The notes: generated by a model from the letters alone, not told the origin. A DNA stretch of 64,000 nt from Kumtagia ephedrae (GCF_003012745.1 NZ_PXYK01000013.1:1-64000); one strand, 5' to 3'; positions 39,957-49,077 are shown, counted from the first letter of the stretch. Numbers and translations: made by a program.

Positions 39957-41407
39957 TCTTCGACAGTTTCGAGAGCTTCCGCTCCAACGGCTTCAAGCCG
40001 AAAGTCATCGTCATCGGCTCCGGCCCGGCCGGCGTCACCATCGCCCGCAAGCTCGGCGCCGCCGGCATCCCGGTCGCCGTCTTCGAGGCCGGGGCCGCCG
40101 ACTACACCGAGGAATCGCAGGATTTCTACAAGGGCACCACCGTCGGCGACCCTTATTTCGACCTCGACGTGACGCGGCTGCGCCATCTCGGCGGCTGCTC
40201 CAACCACTGGGCGGGCTGGTGCCGGGTCATGGACGCCGTCGATTTCGAACCCAAGGCGTGGGTGCCGGATACCGGCTGGCCGATACGGCGCACCGACATC
40301 GAGCCGTATCTCGACGAGGTCCACGACATCCTCGATCTTGTCCCGTTCCGGGACGACGTCCCGATTTCTGACGACATCCGCTGGGTGCAGCTCATCAAGA
40401 GCCCGGCCGTGCGCTTCGGCGAGAAATTCGGTCCTGAGATCCAGGCCAGCAAGACGATCGCGCTGGTGCTCGATACCTACGTCACCGAACTGCAGGGCGA
40501 CGGCAGCAAGATCACCGGCGCAAAAATCTGGTCGGCGGGCCGCGACCAGGGCGTCGCCACGGCGGACTATTATCTGCCCTGCACCGGTGGCCTGGAGAAC
40601 TCGCGCCTGCTGCTGTGGTCGAACGAGCGGTCCAATGGCGGCGTCGTGCCCCATGCCGAGGCGCTCGGCAGGTACTGGATGGAACACCCGCAATTCGAGG
40701 GCGGCAACGCCATCATGAACAATCCGGACCAGTTCGAGATGGACGACGTTTCGGAGGCGTTCTTCTCGCCGTCGCTGCAGGCGATGGAAGAGCGGCAGAT
40801 CATGAATTTCGGCGTTCGTTTCATCAAGATGCCGTATCACGGTGCCAAGTGGCTGGTCGCCGAGCTGGCCTGCCTCGCGCCGGAAACCGCCGAATGGACG
40901 GCGGAGAGCATCGGCGCCAAGCTGCGCTGCGCCGCCCAGCTCTATGTCGGCTGGGAGCAGTCGCCGCGCGCCGACAACCGCGTCGCGCTGTCGGCTTCCG
41001 CGCGCGACACGCTCGGCATCCCGCGCATCGAGCTGCACTGGAAGAAGAGCGAGCTGGAGCACCGGACCCTGCTGGAGGGCCTGCGCCTGTTCGGCGAGAC
41101 GCTCGCCGCCAAGAACTACGGACGGGTGCGCATCGCCGACTGGGTGCTGAACGGCGACCCCTATCCCACCGACCAGGAACTCGCCGGCCACCACCATATG
41201 GGCGGCACCCGCATGGGCGACGACCTGACCAGGAGCGTGGTCGACCGCAACTGCAAGGTGCACGGCATGGAGAACCTCTATGTCGGCGGCTCATCCGTCT
41301 TCGCCACGTCGGGCCAGTGCAATCCGACCACGACGATCGTGGCACTCAGCGCCCGGTTGGGCGACCATCTCGTCCGCACCATAGGCCAGAGCGCCATGTT
41401 GCGGTGA
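39953..41407 (+). CDS. GMC-family flavin oxidoreductase
   Basis: A 484-aa FAD-dependent oxidoreductase. The dinucleotide motif is VIVIGSGPAGVTIARKLGAAG (residues 19-39), followed by RLRHLGGCSNHWAGW (about 78-92). The C-terminal block GHHHMGGTRMG...NLYVGGSSVFATSGQCNPTTTIVALSARL holds the catalytic His and Asn. It lacks its own signal peptide, so export would need the 57-aa partner encoded just upstream with an ATGA overlap. Substrates of the family are alcohols and sugars; none is assigned. Confidence 0.9.
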   Translation: MIFDSFESFRSNGFKPKVIVIGSGPAGVTIARKLGAAGIPVAVFEAGAADYTEESQDFYKGTTVGDPYFDLDVTRLRHLGGCSNHWAGWCRVMDAVDFEPKAWVPDTGWPIRRTDIEPYLDEVHDILDLVPFRDDVPISDDIRWVQLIKSPAVRFGEKFGPEIQASKTIALVLDTYVTELQGDGSKITGAKIWSAGRDQGVATADYYLPCTGGLENSRLLLWSNERSNGGVVPHAEALGRYWMEHPQFEGGNAIMNNPDQFEMDDVSEAFFSPSLQAMEERQIMNFGVRFIKMPYHGAKWLVAELACLAPETAEWTAESIGAKLRCAAQLYVGWEQSPRADNRVALSASARDTLGIPRIELHWKKSELEHRTLLEGLRLFGETLAAKNYGRVRIADWVLNGDPYPTDQELAGHHHMGGTRMGDDLTRSVVDRNCKVHGMENLYVGGSSVFATSGQCNPTTTIVALSARLGDHLVRTIGQSAMLR

Positions 41408-41645
41408 TATAAAGCCCTCTTGCCTGCAGCCGGGTGGCGCGTGCGTGACCCGGCTGCCACCGATTGCCCGGTGTCACCGCTGCGCGGCGCGGTCAAACCG
41501 CGGTCCTGCAATCGGCTTTGCTGCGGCCGCGCGGCCTTTACCAAGCTGAAGTGAACATCGCGGAAGTTGATCCGACCCATTTGCATTCCCACCCGAAGCA
41601 GTTACTTCTATCGTTCGGTGCCAAATGCCGCGCGGGGGGATCGGG

Positions 41646-43181
41646 GTGACGACGAGTTCCTGGACATCCGGCTACATCTCGGAAGTGGCCTATACGGCCG
41701 GGTTCTATCGCGAGCTCACCCCCGCCATCCTCGATCTTGCGGCGCTGGCGAAATCCGTCACGGCGCAGCCGGCAACGGGTCCGTTCGCCATGTGCGAACT
41801 GGGCTGCGGGCGCGGCGTGAGCACCAACGTGCTCGCCGCGGCCAATCCGCATGGCGTGTTCCACGCCACCGACTTCAATCCGACCCATATCGCCGAGGCC
41901 CGCGCCCTTGCGGCCGCCGGGGGCATGAAGAACGTCCAGTTCTCCGACTCCAGCTTCGCCGAATTCCTCGAGGACCCGTCCCTCCCGCAGTTCGACATCA
42001 TCGCGCTGCACGGCATCCTGTCCTGGATCAGCGCGGCCAATCGCGCCACGATCGTCGCCTTCATCGCCAGGCACCTCAAGCCGGGCGGCCTCGCCTACGT
42101 ATCCTACAACTGCATGCCCGGCTGGGGCGCAGCCGCGCCGCTGCGCCGCCTCATCGCCGAATTCGCCTCGCTGCGCAGCGGCAGCCCGCTGAACCGCTTC
42201 GAAAAGTCGATCGAGGCGATCTCGCGGCTGAAGGAGGCCAATGCCCGCTATTTCCAGGCCAGCCCGGCGGTGGGCGAGCGGCTGGAAAAGATGAAGTCGC
42301 AGAACAAGAACTATCTCGTCCACGAATTCCTCAACCAGGACTGGAACCCGTTCTACCACAAGGACGTGGCGGCCGAGATGGCGGAGGCGAAGCTGACCTT
42401 CCTCGGCTCCGCCCATCTGCTCGACCATGTCGATGCGCTGAACCTGACCGAGGCGCAGCGCACCTTCCTCAACGAGATCGAGGATCCGGAGCTGCGCGAG
42501 ACGACGCGCGACTACATGGTCAACCAGCAGTTCCGGCGCGACATCTTCGTCAAGGGCGCCGTGCCGCTCGGCTTCTTCACCGCGCGCGAGCGCTGGCAGG
42601 AGATGCGCTTCGCGCTGTCCATCGGCCGCCCCGACATGCCGGCCAAGGTGAACGGCTCGCTCGGCGAGGCGGCGATGCAGCCGGAGGTCTACGGCCCGTT
42701 CCTCGACGCGCTGGCCTCCGGCCCCAAGACGTTGCACAGCATGCAGGCCATTCCCGCGATTGCCGAGCTCGGCTGGGCGCGCACCATACAGGCGCTGCTG
42801 GTTCTGGTCGGCTCGGGCCACGTGCATCCCTGCCTCGACGAGAAGGGCGACGCCAGGCGACGCGAGTCGACGCGCCGCTTCAACCGCGCGGTGATGGAGC
42901 AGGCCCGCCACTCGCACGACATCCAGGCGCTGGCCTCGCCCGTCACCGGCGGCGGCGTCAACGTCGACCGCTTCGAGCAGCTCTTTCTTCTTGCACGCCA
43001 GAACAAGCAGCCGGACCCGCCGGCGCTGGTCTGGCAGACGCTGAGCACGCTCGGCCAGCGGCTCATCCGCGACGGCCAGGCGATCGCAACGCCGGAGGAG
43101 AATCTCGCCGAATTGCGGACGCGCTATGAAACCTTCGCCGACAAGCGGCTGCCCGTGCTGGAACAGCTCGGCATCGCCTGA
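41646..43181 (+). CDS. SAM-dependent methyltransferase with C-terminal regulatory domain
   Basis: A 511-aa protein. The SAM-binding motif is CELGCGRGVSTNVLAAANP (about residues 51-69), followed by FHATDFNPTHI (motif II) and FDIIALHGILSWIS. A methyltransferase-regulatory-type domain occupies about 210-290, and a helical C-terminal domain (about 350-510) follows. This architecture is common in uncharacterised alphaproteobacterial methyltransferases linked to surface modification. I chose GTG 41646, preceded by a G-rich GGGGGGAT site; ATG 41625 is the alternative. Confidence 0.85.
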   Translation: MTTSSWTSGYISEVAYTAGFYRELTPAILDLAALAKSVTAQPATGPFAMCELGCGRGVSTNVLAAANPHGVFHATDFNPTHIAEARALAAAGGMKNVQFSDSSFAEFLEDPSLPQFDIIALHGILSWISAANRATIVAFIARHLKPGGLAYVSYNCMPGWGAAAPLRRLIAEFASLRSGSPLNRFEKSIEAISRLKEANARYFQASPAVGERLEKMKSQNKNYLVHEFLNQDWNPFYHKDVAAEMAEAKLTFLGSAHLLDHVDALNLTEAQRTFLNEIEDPELRETTRDYMVNQQFRRDIFVKGAVPLGFFTARERWQEMRFALSIGRPDMPAKVNGSLGEAAMQPEVYGPFLDALASGPKTLHSMQAIPAIAELGWARTIQALLVLVGSGHVHPCLDEKGDARRRESTRRFNRAVMEQARHSHDIQALASPVTGGGVNVDRFEQLFLLARQNKQPDPPALVWQTLSTLGQRLIRDGQAIATPEENLAELRTRYETFADKRLPVLEQLGIA

Positions 43182-43202
43182 CGGCCTTCAGCGGGTGATG
43201 GC

Positions 43203-43508
43203 ATGCGACGAATTCTGACGGCTGCCGCGGCTCTCCTGGCCGCCACCGGCGCTGTGGCCGAGCCGCGCTACGAGATCACCGGCTGGACCTGCGCCCGCAT
43301 CAAACAGGCGGTTGCCCAGAACGGCGCCGTGATCCTGCGCTACCGGTCGTCGCGCATCGCCGGCCTGCCGCTTTACGATCGCTATGTCTCGGATGCGCGT
43401 TTCTGCGATCCCGGCCAGATCATCGCCTATGCCAGCGTCCCGGCCGCCGACGACAGGTCCTGCCCGGTGCGCAAATGCCGGGAGATCGAGCGGCCCGATC
43501 CGCGCTGA
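43203..43508 (+). CDS. Small secreted cysteine-containing protein, 101 aa
   Basis: A 101-aa protein with signal peptide MRRILTAAAALLAATGAVAE. The mature 80 residues contain four cysteines (WTCAR, ARFCDPG, RSCPVRKC), suggesting two disulphides in the periplasm. YEITGWTCARIKQAVAQNGAVILRYRSSRI is the most conserved-looking segment. I recognise this pattern as a recurrent rhizobial hypothetical family, without known function. It starts 21 bases after the methyltransferase gene. A perfect 11-bp hairpin (43511-43544) follows. Confidence 0.75.
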   Translation: MRRILTAAAALLAATGAVAEPRYEITGWTCARIKQAVAQNGAVILRYRSSRIAGLPLYDRYVSDARFCDPGQIIAYASVPAADDRSCPVRKCREIERPDPR

Positions 43509-43510
43509 CA

Positions 43511-44188
43511 GCGGAACGGCAAGGGTATTCGGCTGCCGTTCCGCGGTGGTCACCGCGCGGGATCGATGATCGACCATTCCCGCGCCGCGACCAAGACGTT
43601 ACGTGATCGGCTGGGCTGCCCGGCCTCTGACGGCCGACGTCCGCGCGAATTCGAGCTGGGGTGCGATGTCGTCGATCGAATCCCTGACTGCAAGCAGCTT
43701 CTGCTTGGCCTGTCGTCCCGTAGGGTCAGCGGTTTCCATCGCAAGGTAGAGCGTCGAGCCCCCGCCTGCCCGCGGTGCAATATGCGTAACCTGGTCCAGC
43801 GAAACCAGCAGAGTGTTGCCTTCCTTGTTGGACTTCAGCCTGATCCACATTCCAATATTTCTCCTCTCCACACGAATTGAGGTTCACCGCCGCCCTGAGC
43901 AAATCAAAAAAGCAACGTGACCTTGGTGCGGCTTACACGCTTCGGTAGGCGATGTCTTCTTGGTCACAACCAATTTACCGGCTGTGTAGCACTTGCCCGC
44001 GTACAGCGTTGCATTTGTCGACCTTGACTGAACAGGCACCCTCGTCATGCGGGAGGCAATTGACACTCGCGCACCATCCCTGCCGAGGCGTTCATCGGCT
44101 GTGCGGAAGCGGACTTGTGACGAGCGGGCCCGAAGCTAACGGGGCCGCGACTACATCGGAACGGCAAGCGACATCGCCCGCCGTTCCG
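43511..44188. repeat. Tandem duplication unit boundaries marked by matching hairpins
   Basis: A perfect 11-bp hairpin, GCGGAACGGCA (43511-43521) with TGCCGTTCCGC (43534-43544), is matched by CGGAACGGC (44157-44165) with GCCGTTCCG (44180-44188). Each hairpin lies at the 3' side of one copy of a duplicated small gene (43599-43850 and 44237-44476). Their spacing indicates tandem units of roughly 630-650 bases. The hairpins may be terminators for the minus-strand genes, though T-tracts are weak. Confidence 0.7.
43599..43850 (-). CDS. Small protein of unknown function, duplicated copy A
   Basis: An 83-aa soluble protein beginning MWIRLKSNKEGNTLLVSLDQ, then HIAPRAGGGSTLYLAMETADP and KLLAVRDSIDDIAPQLEF. 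It is beta-rich at first and ends in a helix; the pattern resembles a small PilZ- or KOW-like barrel, but I cannot assign a family. A closely similar copy (44237-44476) lies 0.63 kb downstream on the same strand, with most differences near the C-terminus. ATG 43850 has GGAGAA upstream; a GTG at 43871 is weaker. Confidence 0.75.
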   Translation of the reverse strand: MWIRLKSNKEGNTLLVSLDQVTHIAPRAGGGSTLYLAMETADPTGRQAKQKLLAVRDSIDDIAPQLEFARTSAVRGRAAQPIT

Positions 44189-44236
44189 CGTTCGGCGCGC
44201 AGGGGCCGGTGGCCGTTTCCGAGCCGCGACCGCGAG
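43851..44236. other. Gap between the duplicated genes
   Basis: These 386 bases hold the upstream region of copy A and the downstream hairpin of copy B. The segment after 43908 resembles the upstream region of copy B (for example GTGACCTTGGTGCGGC versus GTGACCTCGGTACGAC). That implies the duplication included the promoters. No independent gene is credible; the short minus-strand frame near 43884-44066 lacks a ribosome site. Confidence 0.6.
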
Positions 44237-44476
44237 CTAGGCCGCGCGGCTCCTGACGGAGGAGAGCCCGGCAAACTCGAGCTGGGGCGCGATGTCGTCG
44301 ATCGAATCCCTGACTGCCAGCAGCCTCTGCTTGGGCTGTCGTCCCGTGGGGTCAGCGGTTTCCATCGCAAAGTAGAGCGTGGAGCCTCCGCCCGCCCGCG
44401 GTGCAATATGCGTAACCTGGTCCAAGGAAACCAGCAGAGTGTTGCCTTCCTTGTTGGACTTCAGCCTGATCCACAT
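44237..44476 (-). CDS. Small protein of unknown function, duplicated copy B
   Basis: A 79-aa paralogue of the gene at 43599-43850, identical over long stretches (MWIRLKSNKEGNTLLVSLDQ and the segment after it). It differs at Y-to-F and QAKQK-to-QPKQR positions and at the last dozen residues. Long exact matches at the DNA level imply a recent tandem duplication or gene conversion. GGAGATAC precedes ATG 44476. Longer readings upstream would only add unconserved sequence. The function is unknown. Confidence 0.75.
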   Translation of the reverse strand: MWIRLKSNKEGNTLLVSLDQVTHIAPRAGGGSTLYFAMETADPTGRQPKQRLLAVRDSIDDIAPQLEFAGLSSVRSRAA

Positions 44477-44715
44477 TCGGTATCTCCTGTCGACAGGCCC
44501 CCCGCGCACCAAAGCTAATGCCAAGCGAATGTGACCTCGGTACGACGCATCACACGTCTGAGTAGATGAAAGTTGCATACCCACAACTTTTGCGGAGCCT
44601 GAACGGCGCGCCCACGCCCGACACGCGCGGATGACGACGCGAGATGAGACGTAACGGACCCGGTGGTCGGCCAGTTGTCGATGGGTATTTCGGGGAGTCG
44701 AAGGAGAAAACCGTC

Positions 44716-44791
<76 letters not shown>

Positions 44792-45013
44792 ATCCGACGG
44801 TTGGCGGTGTTATGGCAGAGCCGCGGCGGCTGTCAAGCAGGACAAGATCGCCGCCGCTGGATTGTTTTGCCGGGAAGACGGCTGGTCCCGCCGGGGCATG
44901 TGCCGCCGGCGCCGGACTTGCCATGCATATGGTCTCGGCGCCGCCACGACAGGCACGGGCTTGTCGGCACTCCGGCCAGTGGCTAAATGTCGGGGCGTCA
45001 CAGGAGACCGCCT

Positions 45014-45304
45014 ATGCTCGCCCTCATCCAGACGCTGGATCTCGCTCTCGGAATCTACTGGTGGTTGCTGATCGCGTCGGCGATCTTTTCCTGGCTGTAC
45101 GCATTCAACGTGGTCAACCCGCGCAACCAGTTCGTCGGCACCGTCGGCAACTTCCTGTTCCGCATCACCGAGCCGGTGCTTGCACCGATAAGGCGGCTGC
45201 TGCCCGATCTCGGCGGCATCGACATCTCGCCGATCATCGTGCTGCTGATCATCTTCTTCCTGCGCCAGTTCCTGTGGACGACCATCGCGCCGCTGGTCGT
45301 CTGA
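45014..45304 (+). CDS. YggT-family membrane protein
   Basis: A 96-aa YGGT protein with two hydrophobic regions (about residues 14-32 and 74-94). It has the conserved middle [42 protein letters not shown]. coli YggT is linked to osmotic tolerance, and cyanobacterial and plant members to division and photosystem assembly. AGGAGACC precedes ATG 45014. It is followed 10 bases later by a DUF167 gene, a conserved pairing in proteobacteria. Confidence 0.92.
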   Translation: MLALIQTLDLALGIYWWLLIASAIFSWLYAFNVVNPRNQFVGTVGNFLFRITEPVLAPIRRLLPDLGGIDISPIIVLLIIFFLRQFLWTTIAPLVV

Positions 45305-45314
45305 CAGGAACGCC

Positions 45315-45632
45315 ATGGCCGGCTTCTTCCGGGAGCGCGGCGGAGGGCTCGAGCTGTTCGTGCGCCTGACGCCGAAGGCGGCCGCCGACCGGATCGACGG
45401 CATCGAGACCGGCGACGACGGGCGCAGCCATCTTGCAATCCGCGTGCGCGCGCTGCCGGAGAGGGGCGCCGCCAACGCCGCCCTCGAGCGCCTGCTCGCC
45501 GAAACGCTCGGCCTGCCGCGCTCCAAGGTGAGCGTCGTCGCCGGCCACACCGCCCGGCTGAAAACGGTGCGGCTGAACGCCGGCGCCGATTTCGTGCTGA
45601 ACGTGCTGGGCGGGCGGACGACCGGAGGCTGA
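45315..45632 (+). CDS. DUF167 (YggU-like) protein
   Basis: A 105-aa DUF167 protein. LELFVRLTPKAAADRIDGIE, HLAIRVRALPERGAANAALE (with the conserved P-E-x-G-x-A-N motif) and VSVVAGHTARLKTVRL are the three family signatures. It is a soluble alpha/beta protein of unknown function, typically encoded right after yggT as here. The ATG follows CAGGAACGCC. Length and composition are ordinary. Confidence 0.93.
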   Translation: MAGFFRERGGGLELFVRLTPKAAADRIDGIETGDDGRSHLAIRVRALPERGAANAALERLLAETLGLPRSKVSVVAGHTARLKTVRLNAGADFVLNVLGGRTTGG

Positions 45633-45708
45633 TCCCGCGCGCTGCCGCCGGTTTTCTTTCGGCCGCGCCTGCACTACGCTTGCCTGGACCCTGCGGAGCG
45701 AGCAGTCG

Positions 45709-46296
45709 ATGCGGAAGCTTGCCATCTCGATCATCCTCGCCGGGCTCGGCCTGCCTGCCGGGGCGGCCGAGATCCGCAGCGACTATACCGAGATCGACAT
45801 TGCTAAGGACTGCGCCACCTTCGAGGCCGGCGAGGCCGACTTCGCCAGCCTGGTCTGTCCCGGCTGGCGCGGCTACCCGGTGCTCTACTACCTCGGCGAC
45901 CTGCGCGAATCCGTCTTCTACGGCTTCCCGCCTTCCGGAGCCGGGCATGTCTGGGAGAGCTTCTCCGCCTTCAATTCGACCGGACCGACGATCGAGTGGC
46001 GCATCGAGACCGAGGGCGAGCGCGAGATACCGATCGCAACCATCCATCGCTGGTTCGTCAGGAGCGACCCGGACAATCCCGACGAGAAGATCGAGGTTCT
46101 GGCGGTGGAGAAGGTCGGCCAGGTCGGCGAGGCCGACGGCTGCACGGTCGGCCTGGTGATGGCGAGCGGCAATGCCAAGGCCAACGAGACGGCGCGCCGC
46201 ATCGCCGACGAGCAGGCGCGGCAGTTCGCCTGCGGCGCCGACGAGCGCGTGCTGGTCGGCGACGGCCTGCCAGAATTCGACCGGCAGGAGAATTGA
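45709..46296 (+). CDS. Secreted protein of unknown function, 195 aa
   Basis: A 195-aa protein with signal peptide MRKLAISIILAGLGLPAGAA. The mature domain has DCATFEAGEADFASLVCPGWRGYPV (two Cys), a central FSAFNSTGPTIEWRIE, and the C-terminal ADGCTVGLVMASGNAKANETARRIAD with further Cys. The pattern recurs in rhizobial genomes as a conserved hypothetical, probably periplasmic with two disulphides. It stands alone upstream of the convergent ppa gene. Function unknown. Confidence 0.8.
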   Translation: MRKLAISIILAGLGLPAGAAEIRSDYTEIDIAKDCATFEAGEADFASLVCPGWRGYPVLYYLGDLRESVFYGFPPSGAGHVWESFSAFNSTGPTIEWRIETEGEREIPIATIHRWFVRSDPDNPDEKIEVLAVEKVGQVGEADGCTVGLVMASGNAKANETARRIADEQARQFACGADERVLVGDGLPEFDRQEN

Positions 46297-46364
46297 GGCG
46301 GCGCGGAACTGCCCCCAGCCATGTGGCAGCGTGGATCGCGAGCCGTCGATCGCTTTGGAGGATA

Positions 46365-46901
46365 CTAGCCCTTCACCCTGGCGGCCCGCTCCATGGCTTC
46401 CGAGATCATCTGCCTGGCGCGGTCGGCGTCGTGCCAGCCGCCGATCTTGACCCACTTGCCGGGCTCCAGATCCTTGTAGTGCTGGAAGAAATGCGCCACC
46501 TGGTCGAGCGTGATCTGCGGCAGGTCGGTGTAGTTGCGCACCTTCTCGTAGCGTTTGGTGAGATGCTGCGACGGCACGGCGATCACCTTCTCGTCCTCGC
46601 CGGCATTGTCCTCCATCACCAGCACGCCGATTGGCCGCACGTTGATGACGCAGCCCGGAATGAGTTCGCGCGTGTTGCAGACGAGCACGTCGATCGGGTC
46701 GCCGTCGCCCGACAGGGTGTGCGGGACGAAGCCGTAATTGCCGGGGTAGCGCATCGGCGTGTACAGGAAGCGGTCGACGAACAGCGTTCCCGCCTCCTTG
46801 TCCATCTCGTATTTGATGGGCTCGCCGCCGACCGGTACCTCGATGACGACGTTCACGTCCTCGGGCGGATTCTTGCCCGTGGGGATGGCTTCGATACGCA
46901 T
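46365..46901 (-). CDS. ppa: inorganic pyrophosphatase
   Basis: Ppa hydrolyses pyrophosphate, pulling biosynthetic reactions forward. The 178-aa type I enzyme shows [19 protein letters not shown] (about 19-37), [24 protein letters not shown] with the metal Asp cluster (DGDPIDV), and [13 protein letters not shown]. Length is normal for the hexameric bacterial form. ATG 46901 precedes [13 protein letters not shown]. It is monocistronic and convergent with the 195-aa secreted-protein gene. Confidence 0.97.
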   Translation of the reverse strand: MRIEAIPTGKNPPEDVNVVIEVPVGGEPIKYEMDKEAGTLFVDRFLYTPMRYPGNYGFVPHTLSGDGDPIDVLVCNTRELIPGCVINVRPIGVLVMEDNAGEDEKVIAVPSQHLTKRYEKVRNYTDLPQITLDQVAHFFQHYKDLEPGKWVKIGGWHDADRARQMISEAMERAARVKG

Positions 46902-47001
46902 GGCTGGTTTCCGTTGAACTCGGCTTGATCTCGGCCTTCCGATAGCCGGCTAGCCGGCCGGGCGCAACTGGTGAGGACGGCCGCAGCGGCCGCCGGGCCG
47001 G

Positions 47002-47508
47002 TCAGTCCCAGACAAAGGCAATCTTCTTCAGCGCCTTCTGGTCGAATATCTCGACGCCCTCGGCGGCGTCGCGCCCGCCCGCGCCCGCGTAGAAGCCGAC
47101 GGCGTTGCCGTTGTCTTCCAGGGCCCACACCACGAGGCCCCTGAGACCGTGGCCGGCGAGACGCCTGCGCGCCTCGGCGAACAGCCGGCTGCCGAGGCCA
47201 ACGCCCTGATACTCCGGCTTGAGGTAGAGCTCGTAGATTTCGCCCTGCTGCGGCAGTTCGCGCGCCCGGTTGCGCCCGATCGTCGCATAGCCGGCGACCT
47301 TGCCGCCGATCTCGACCACCAGCACGCTGGCGGCGCGGCGGATGGCATTGGCCCACCAGTCGCTGCCGCGCCGGTTGACCATCCTGGTCAGCGCCTTGTG
47401 CGGAATGATGCCGGCATAGGCACCCATCCATGCCTCATGATGCACCTCGGCGATGGCCACGGCGTCGCGCGGCTCGGCCTTGCGGATATCGATGGTGAGG
47501 GTGCTCAT
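47002..47508 (-). CDS. GNAT-family N-acetyltransferase
   Basis: A 168-aa GNAT protein. IDIRKAEPRDAVAIAEVHHEAW starts the fold, EIYELYLKPEYQGVGLGSRLFAEARRRL (about 92-119) holds the QGVGLG acetyl-CoA loop, and VVWALEDNGNAVGFYAGAGGR (about 128-148) is the C-terminal motif. It resembles RimI-like small GNATs with a YAGIIPHKAL segment. Substrate unknown. ATG 47508 is chosen; an ATG four codons upstream is also in frame. It stands 100 bases upstream of ppa. Confidence 0.87.
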   Translation of the reverse strand: MSTLTIDIRKAEPRDAVAIAEVHHEAWMGAYAGIIPHKALTRMVNRRGSDWWANAIRRAASVLVVEIGGKVAGYATIGRNRARELPQQGEIYELYLKPEYQGVGLGSRLFAEARRRLAGHGLRGLVVWALEDNGNAVGFYAGAGGRDAAEGVEIFDQKALKKIAFVWD

Positions 47509-47585
47509 GATGGTTAACATTAGCCTGCCCGCCGGCCATTGCAAGCGACGGCGATTCACGGACGCGTCAGCGCCGGGCCGGCGTG

Positions 47586-48221
47586 TCAGATTTCCACAAG
47601 ATGATCGTCGAGCTCGTTGTCGTCGGCCTCGCCGCGCGGAAAGTGGCGCGCCAGGAGAACGCCGACCGCCGCGACGGCAGCGACGAATCCGTCGGTGAGC
47701 CGGTCGTCGCGGGCATGCGCCACGAGGTCGGCGACGATGCCGTTCCAGCTCTCCTGCTCGACCTCGGCGTTGATGCCGGCGTCGGCGACGACCTCGGCAT
47801 AGCGCTCGGCGAGCGACACGAAGATGAGCACGCCGGTGCGCGCCGTGGTGATGTGGACGTTGCGCGCCAGGAACTGCTTCAGCGCATTGTCGTGGGCGCG
47901 CTGGTAGCGCAGCCGCCGCGGCACGAAGTGGATGCGCAGGCCGGGAAGGAGGAGCAGGACCAGCCAGGCGGCGGCGAGCGCCAGCACGACGGCCGACCAG
48001 AACACCGGCAGGCGCAGGCTGACCCACCAGAACTCCAGCAGGAACGCCAGGATGACACCGACCAGCACGATGCCCAGCGTGACGAAGAAGGCGGCGGGAT
48101 AGAAATAGGGATCGCTGGACCGGGCGACGACGCAGTAGATCTCGCCCGCCGTGTCGGCCTCGGCGGCGCGGATCGCCGCGACGATGCGGTCGTGGTCGGG
48201 AGCGCTCAGCGTGTTGGTCAT
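47586..48221 (-). CDS. TPM-domain membrane protein
   Basis: A 211-aa protein. An N-terminal soluble helix (DRIVAAIRAAEADTAGEIYCVV) is followed by two membrane helices (about residues 43-63 and 77-95). A TPM-like domain follows (TGVLIFVSLAERYAEVVADAGINAEVEQESWNGIV). This short type regularly follows a full TPM (YgcG) gene. It overlaps almost exactly with the upstream gene's stop: ATG 48221 next to TGA 48223. TPM domains bind Ca or act as phosphatases in plants; the bacterial function is unknown. Confidence 0.85.
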   Translation of the reverse strand: MTNTLSAPDHDRIVAAIRAAEADTAGEIYCVVARSSDPYFYPAAFFVTLGIVLVGVILAFLLEFWWVSLRLPVFWSAVVLALAAAWLVLLLLPGLRIHFVPRRLRYQRAHDNALKQFLARNVHITTARTGVLIFVSLAERYAEVVADAGINAEVEQESWNGIVADLVAHARDDRLTDGFVAAVAAVGVLLARHFPRGEADDNELDDHLVEI

Positions 48222-48222
48222 C

Positions 48223-49077
48223 TCACCAGCTCCCCGAGGATCCGCCGCCGCCGGACGATCCGCCACCGCCGGAAAAGCCGCCGCCTCCCGAGGACCACCC
48301 GCCTCCACCGCGCCCGGAAGACCAGCCGCCCGAACCGGTCGACCAGCCGCCGCGCCGCGACGAGCCCCCTCCTCCGACGGTGATGTCCATGCCGAGCCAG
48401 CGATAGCGGTTCGGCCCGATCTTCCGGCCGAAGATCGGCGGCAGGATCGCCATCGCCATGCCGCCGAAGAACAGCGTCGCCCACAGCGCGATGAAGAGGA
48501 TGAAGATCCAGTCGACCTCGCTGTTCTCGCTCTGCTGGTTGCGCTTGGCGCGCGCCTCGAGCTCCGCCGCATTGCCCTCCAGCACCATGACGATGTCGTC
48601 GACCGCCCGCGATATGCCGGCGGAAAAATCGCCAGCGCGGAAGGCCGGCACCATGTCCTCGATGATCAGCCGGGAGTGCAGGTCGGTCAGCGTGCCCTCC
48701 AGCCCGTAGCCGACCTCGATGCGCATCTTGCGGTCGGATTTTGCGACGAGCAGCAGGATGCCGTTGTCCTCGCCCGCCTGGCCGAGCCCCCAGGCGCGGA
48801 ACAGGCGGTTGGCGTAGGGCTCGATCGCCTCGCCGTCGAGGCTGTCGACGGTCGCCACCACGATCTGGTCCGACGATCGCTTCTCGAACGCCTCCAGCTT
48901 CTGCACCAGCGCCGCCCGGGTGGCCGCGTCGATCATGCCGGCGTCGTCGACGACCCGTCCGGTGAGTTTTGGAAGCTCGGCGGCGAAGGAAGAGAGGGTG
49001 AAGAGGAGAAGGATTGCTATTGTTGCGGGGAGGATGCTCGGCCATCCGTCTCCGGAGAAGCATACGCCCCTTCGCAC
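48223..49077 (-). CDS. TPM-domain (YgcG-like) secreted membrane protein; start inside a repeat
   Basis: A protein of about 284 aa. A signal peptide (ILPATIAILLLFTLSSFAAE) precedes a TPM domain (LTGRVVDDAGMID...SSDQIVVATVDSLDG...IEVGYGLEGTLTDLHS). A membrane helix (about 187-208) follows, then a Gly/Ser/Trp-rich tail (GGGWSSGGGGFSGGGGSS) typical of YgcG. No ATG lies between the repeat and the signal peptide. The best in-frame start is GTG 49077, which falls inside a perfect inverted repeat arm. LemA is upstream, the conserved partner. Confidence 0.8.
   Translation of the reverse strand: MRRGVCFSGDGWPSILPATIAILLLFTLSSFAAELPKLTGRVVDDAGMIDAATRAALVQKLEAFEKRSSDQIVVATVDSLDGEAIEPYANRLFRAWGLGQAGEDNGILLLVAKSDRKMRIEVGYGLEGTLTDLHSRLIIEDMVPAFRAGDFSAGISRAVDDIVMVLEGNAAELEARAKRNQQSENSEVDWIFILFIALWATLFFGGMAMAILPPIFGRKIGPNRYRWLGMDITVGGGGSSRRGGWSTGSGGWSSGRGGGGWSSGGGGFSGGGGSSGGGGSSGSW

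Noticed and set aside
43884-44066. 60-aa minus-strand ORF between the duplicated genes
   Set aside because: It lacks a ribosome site and lies over the duplicated upstream region; composition gives no coding signal.
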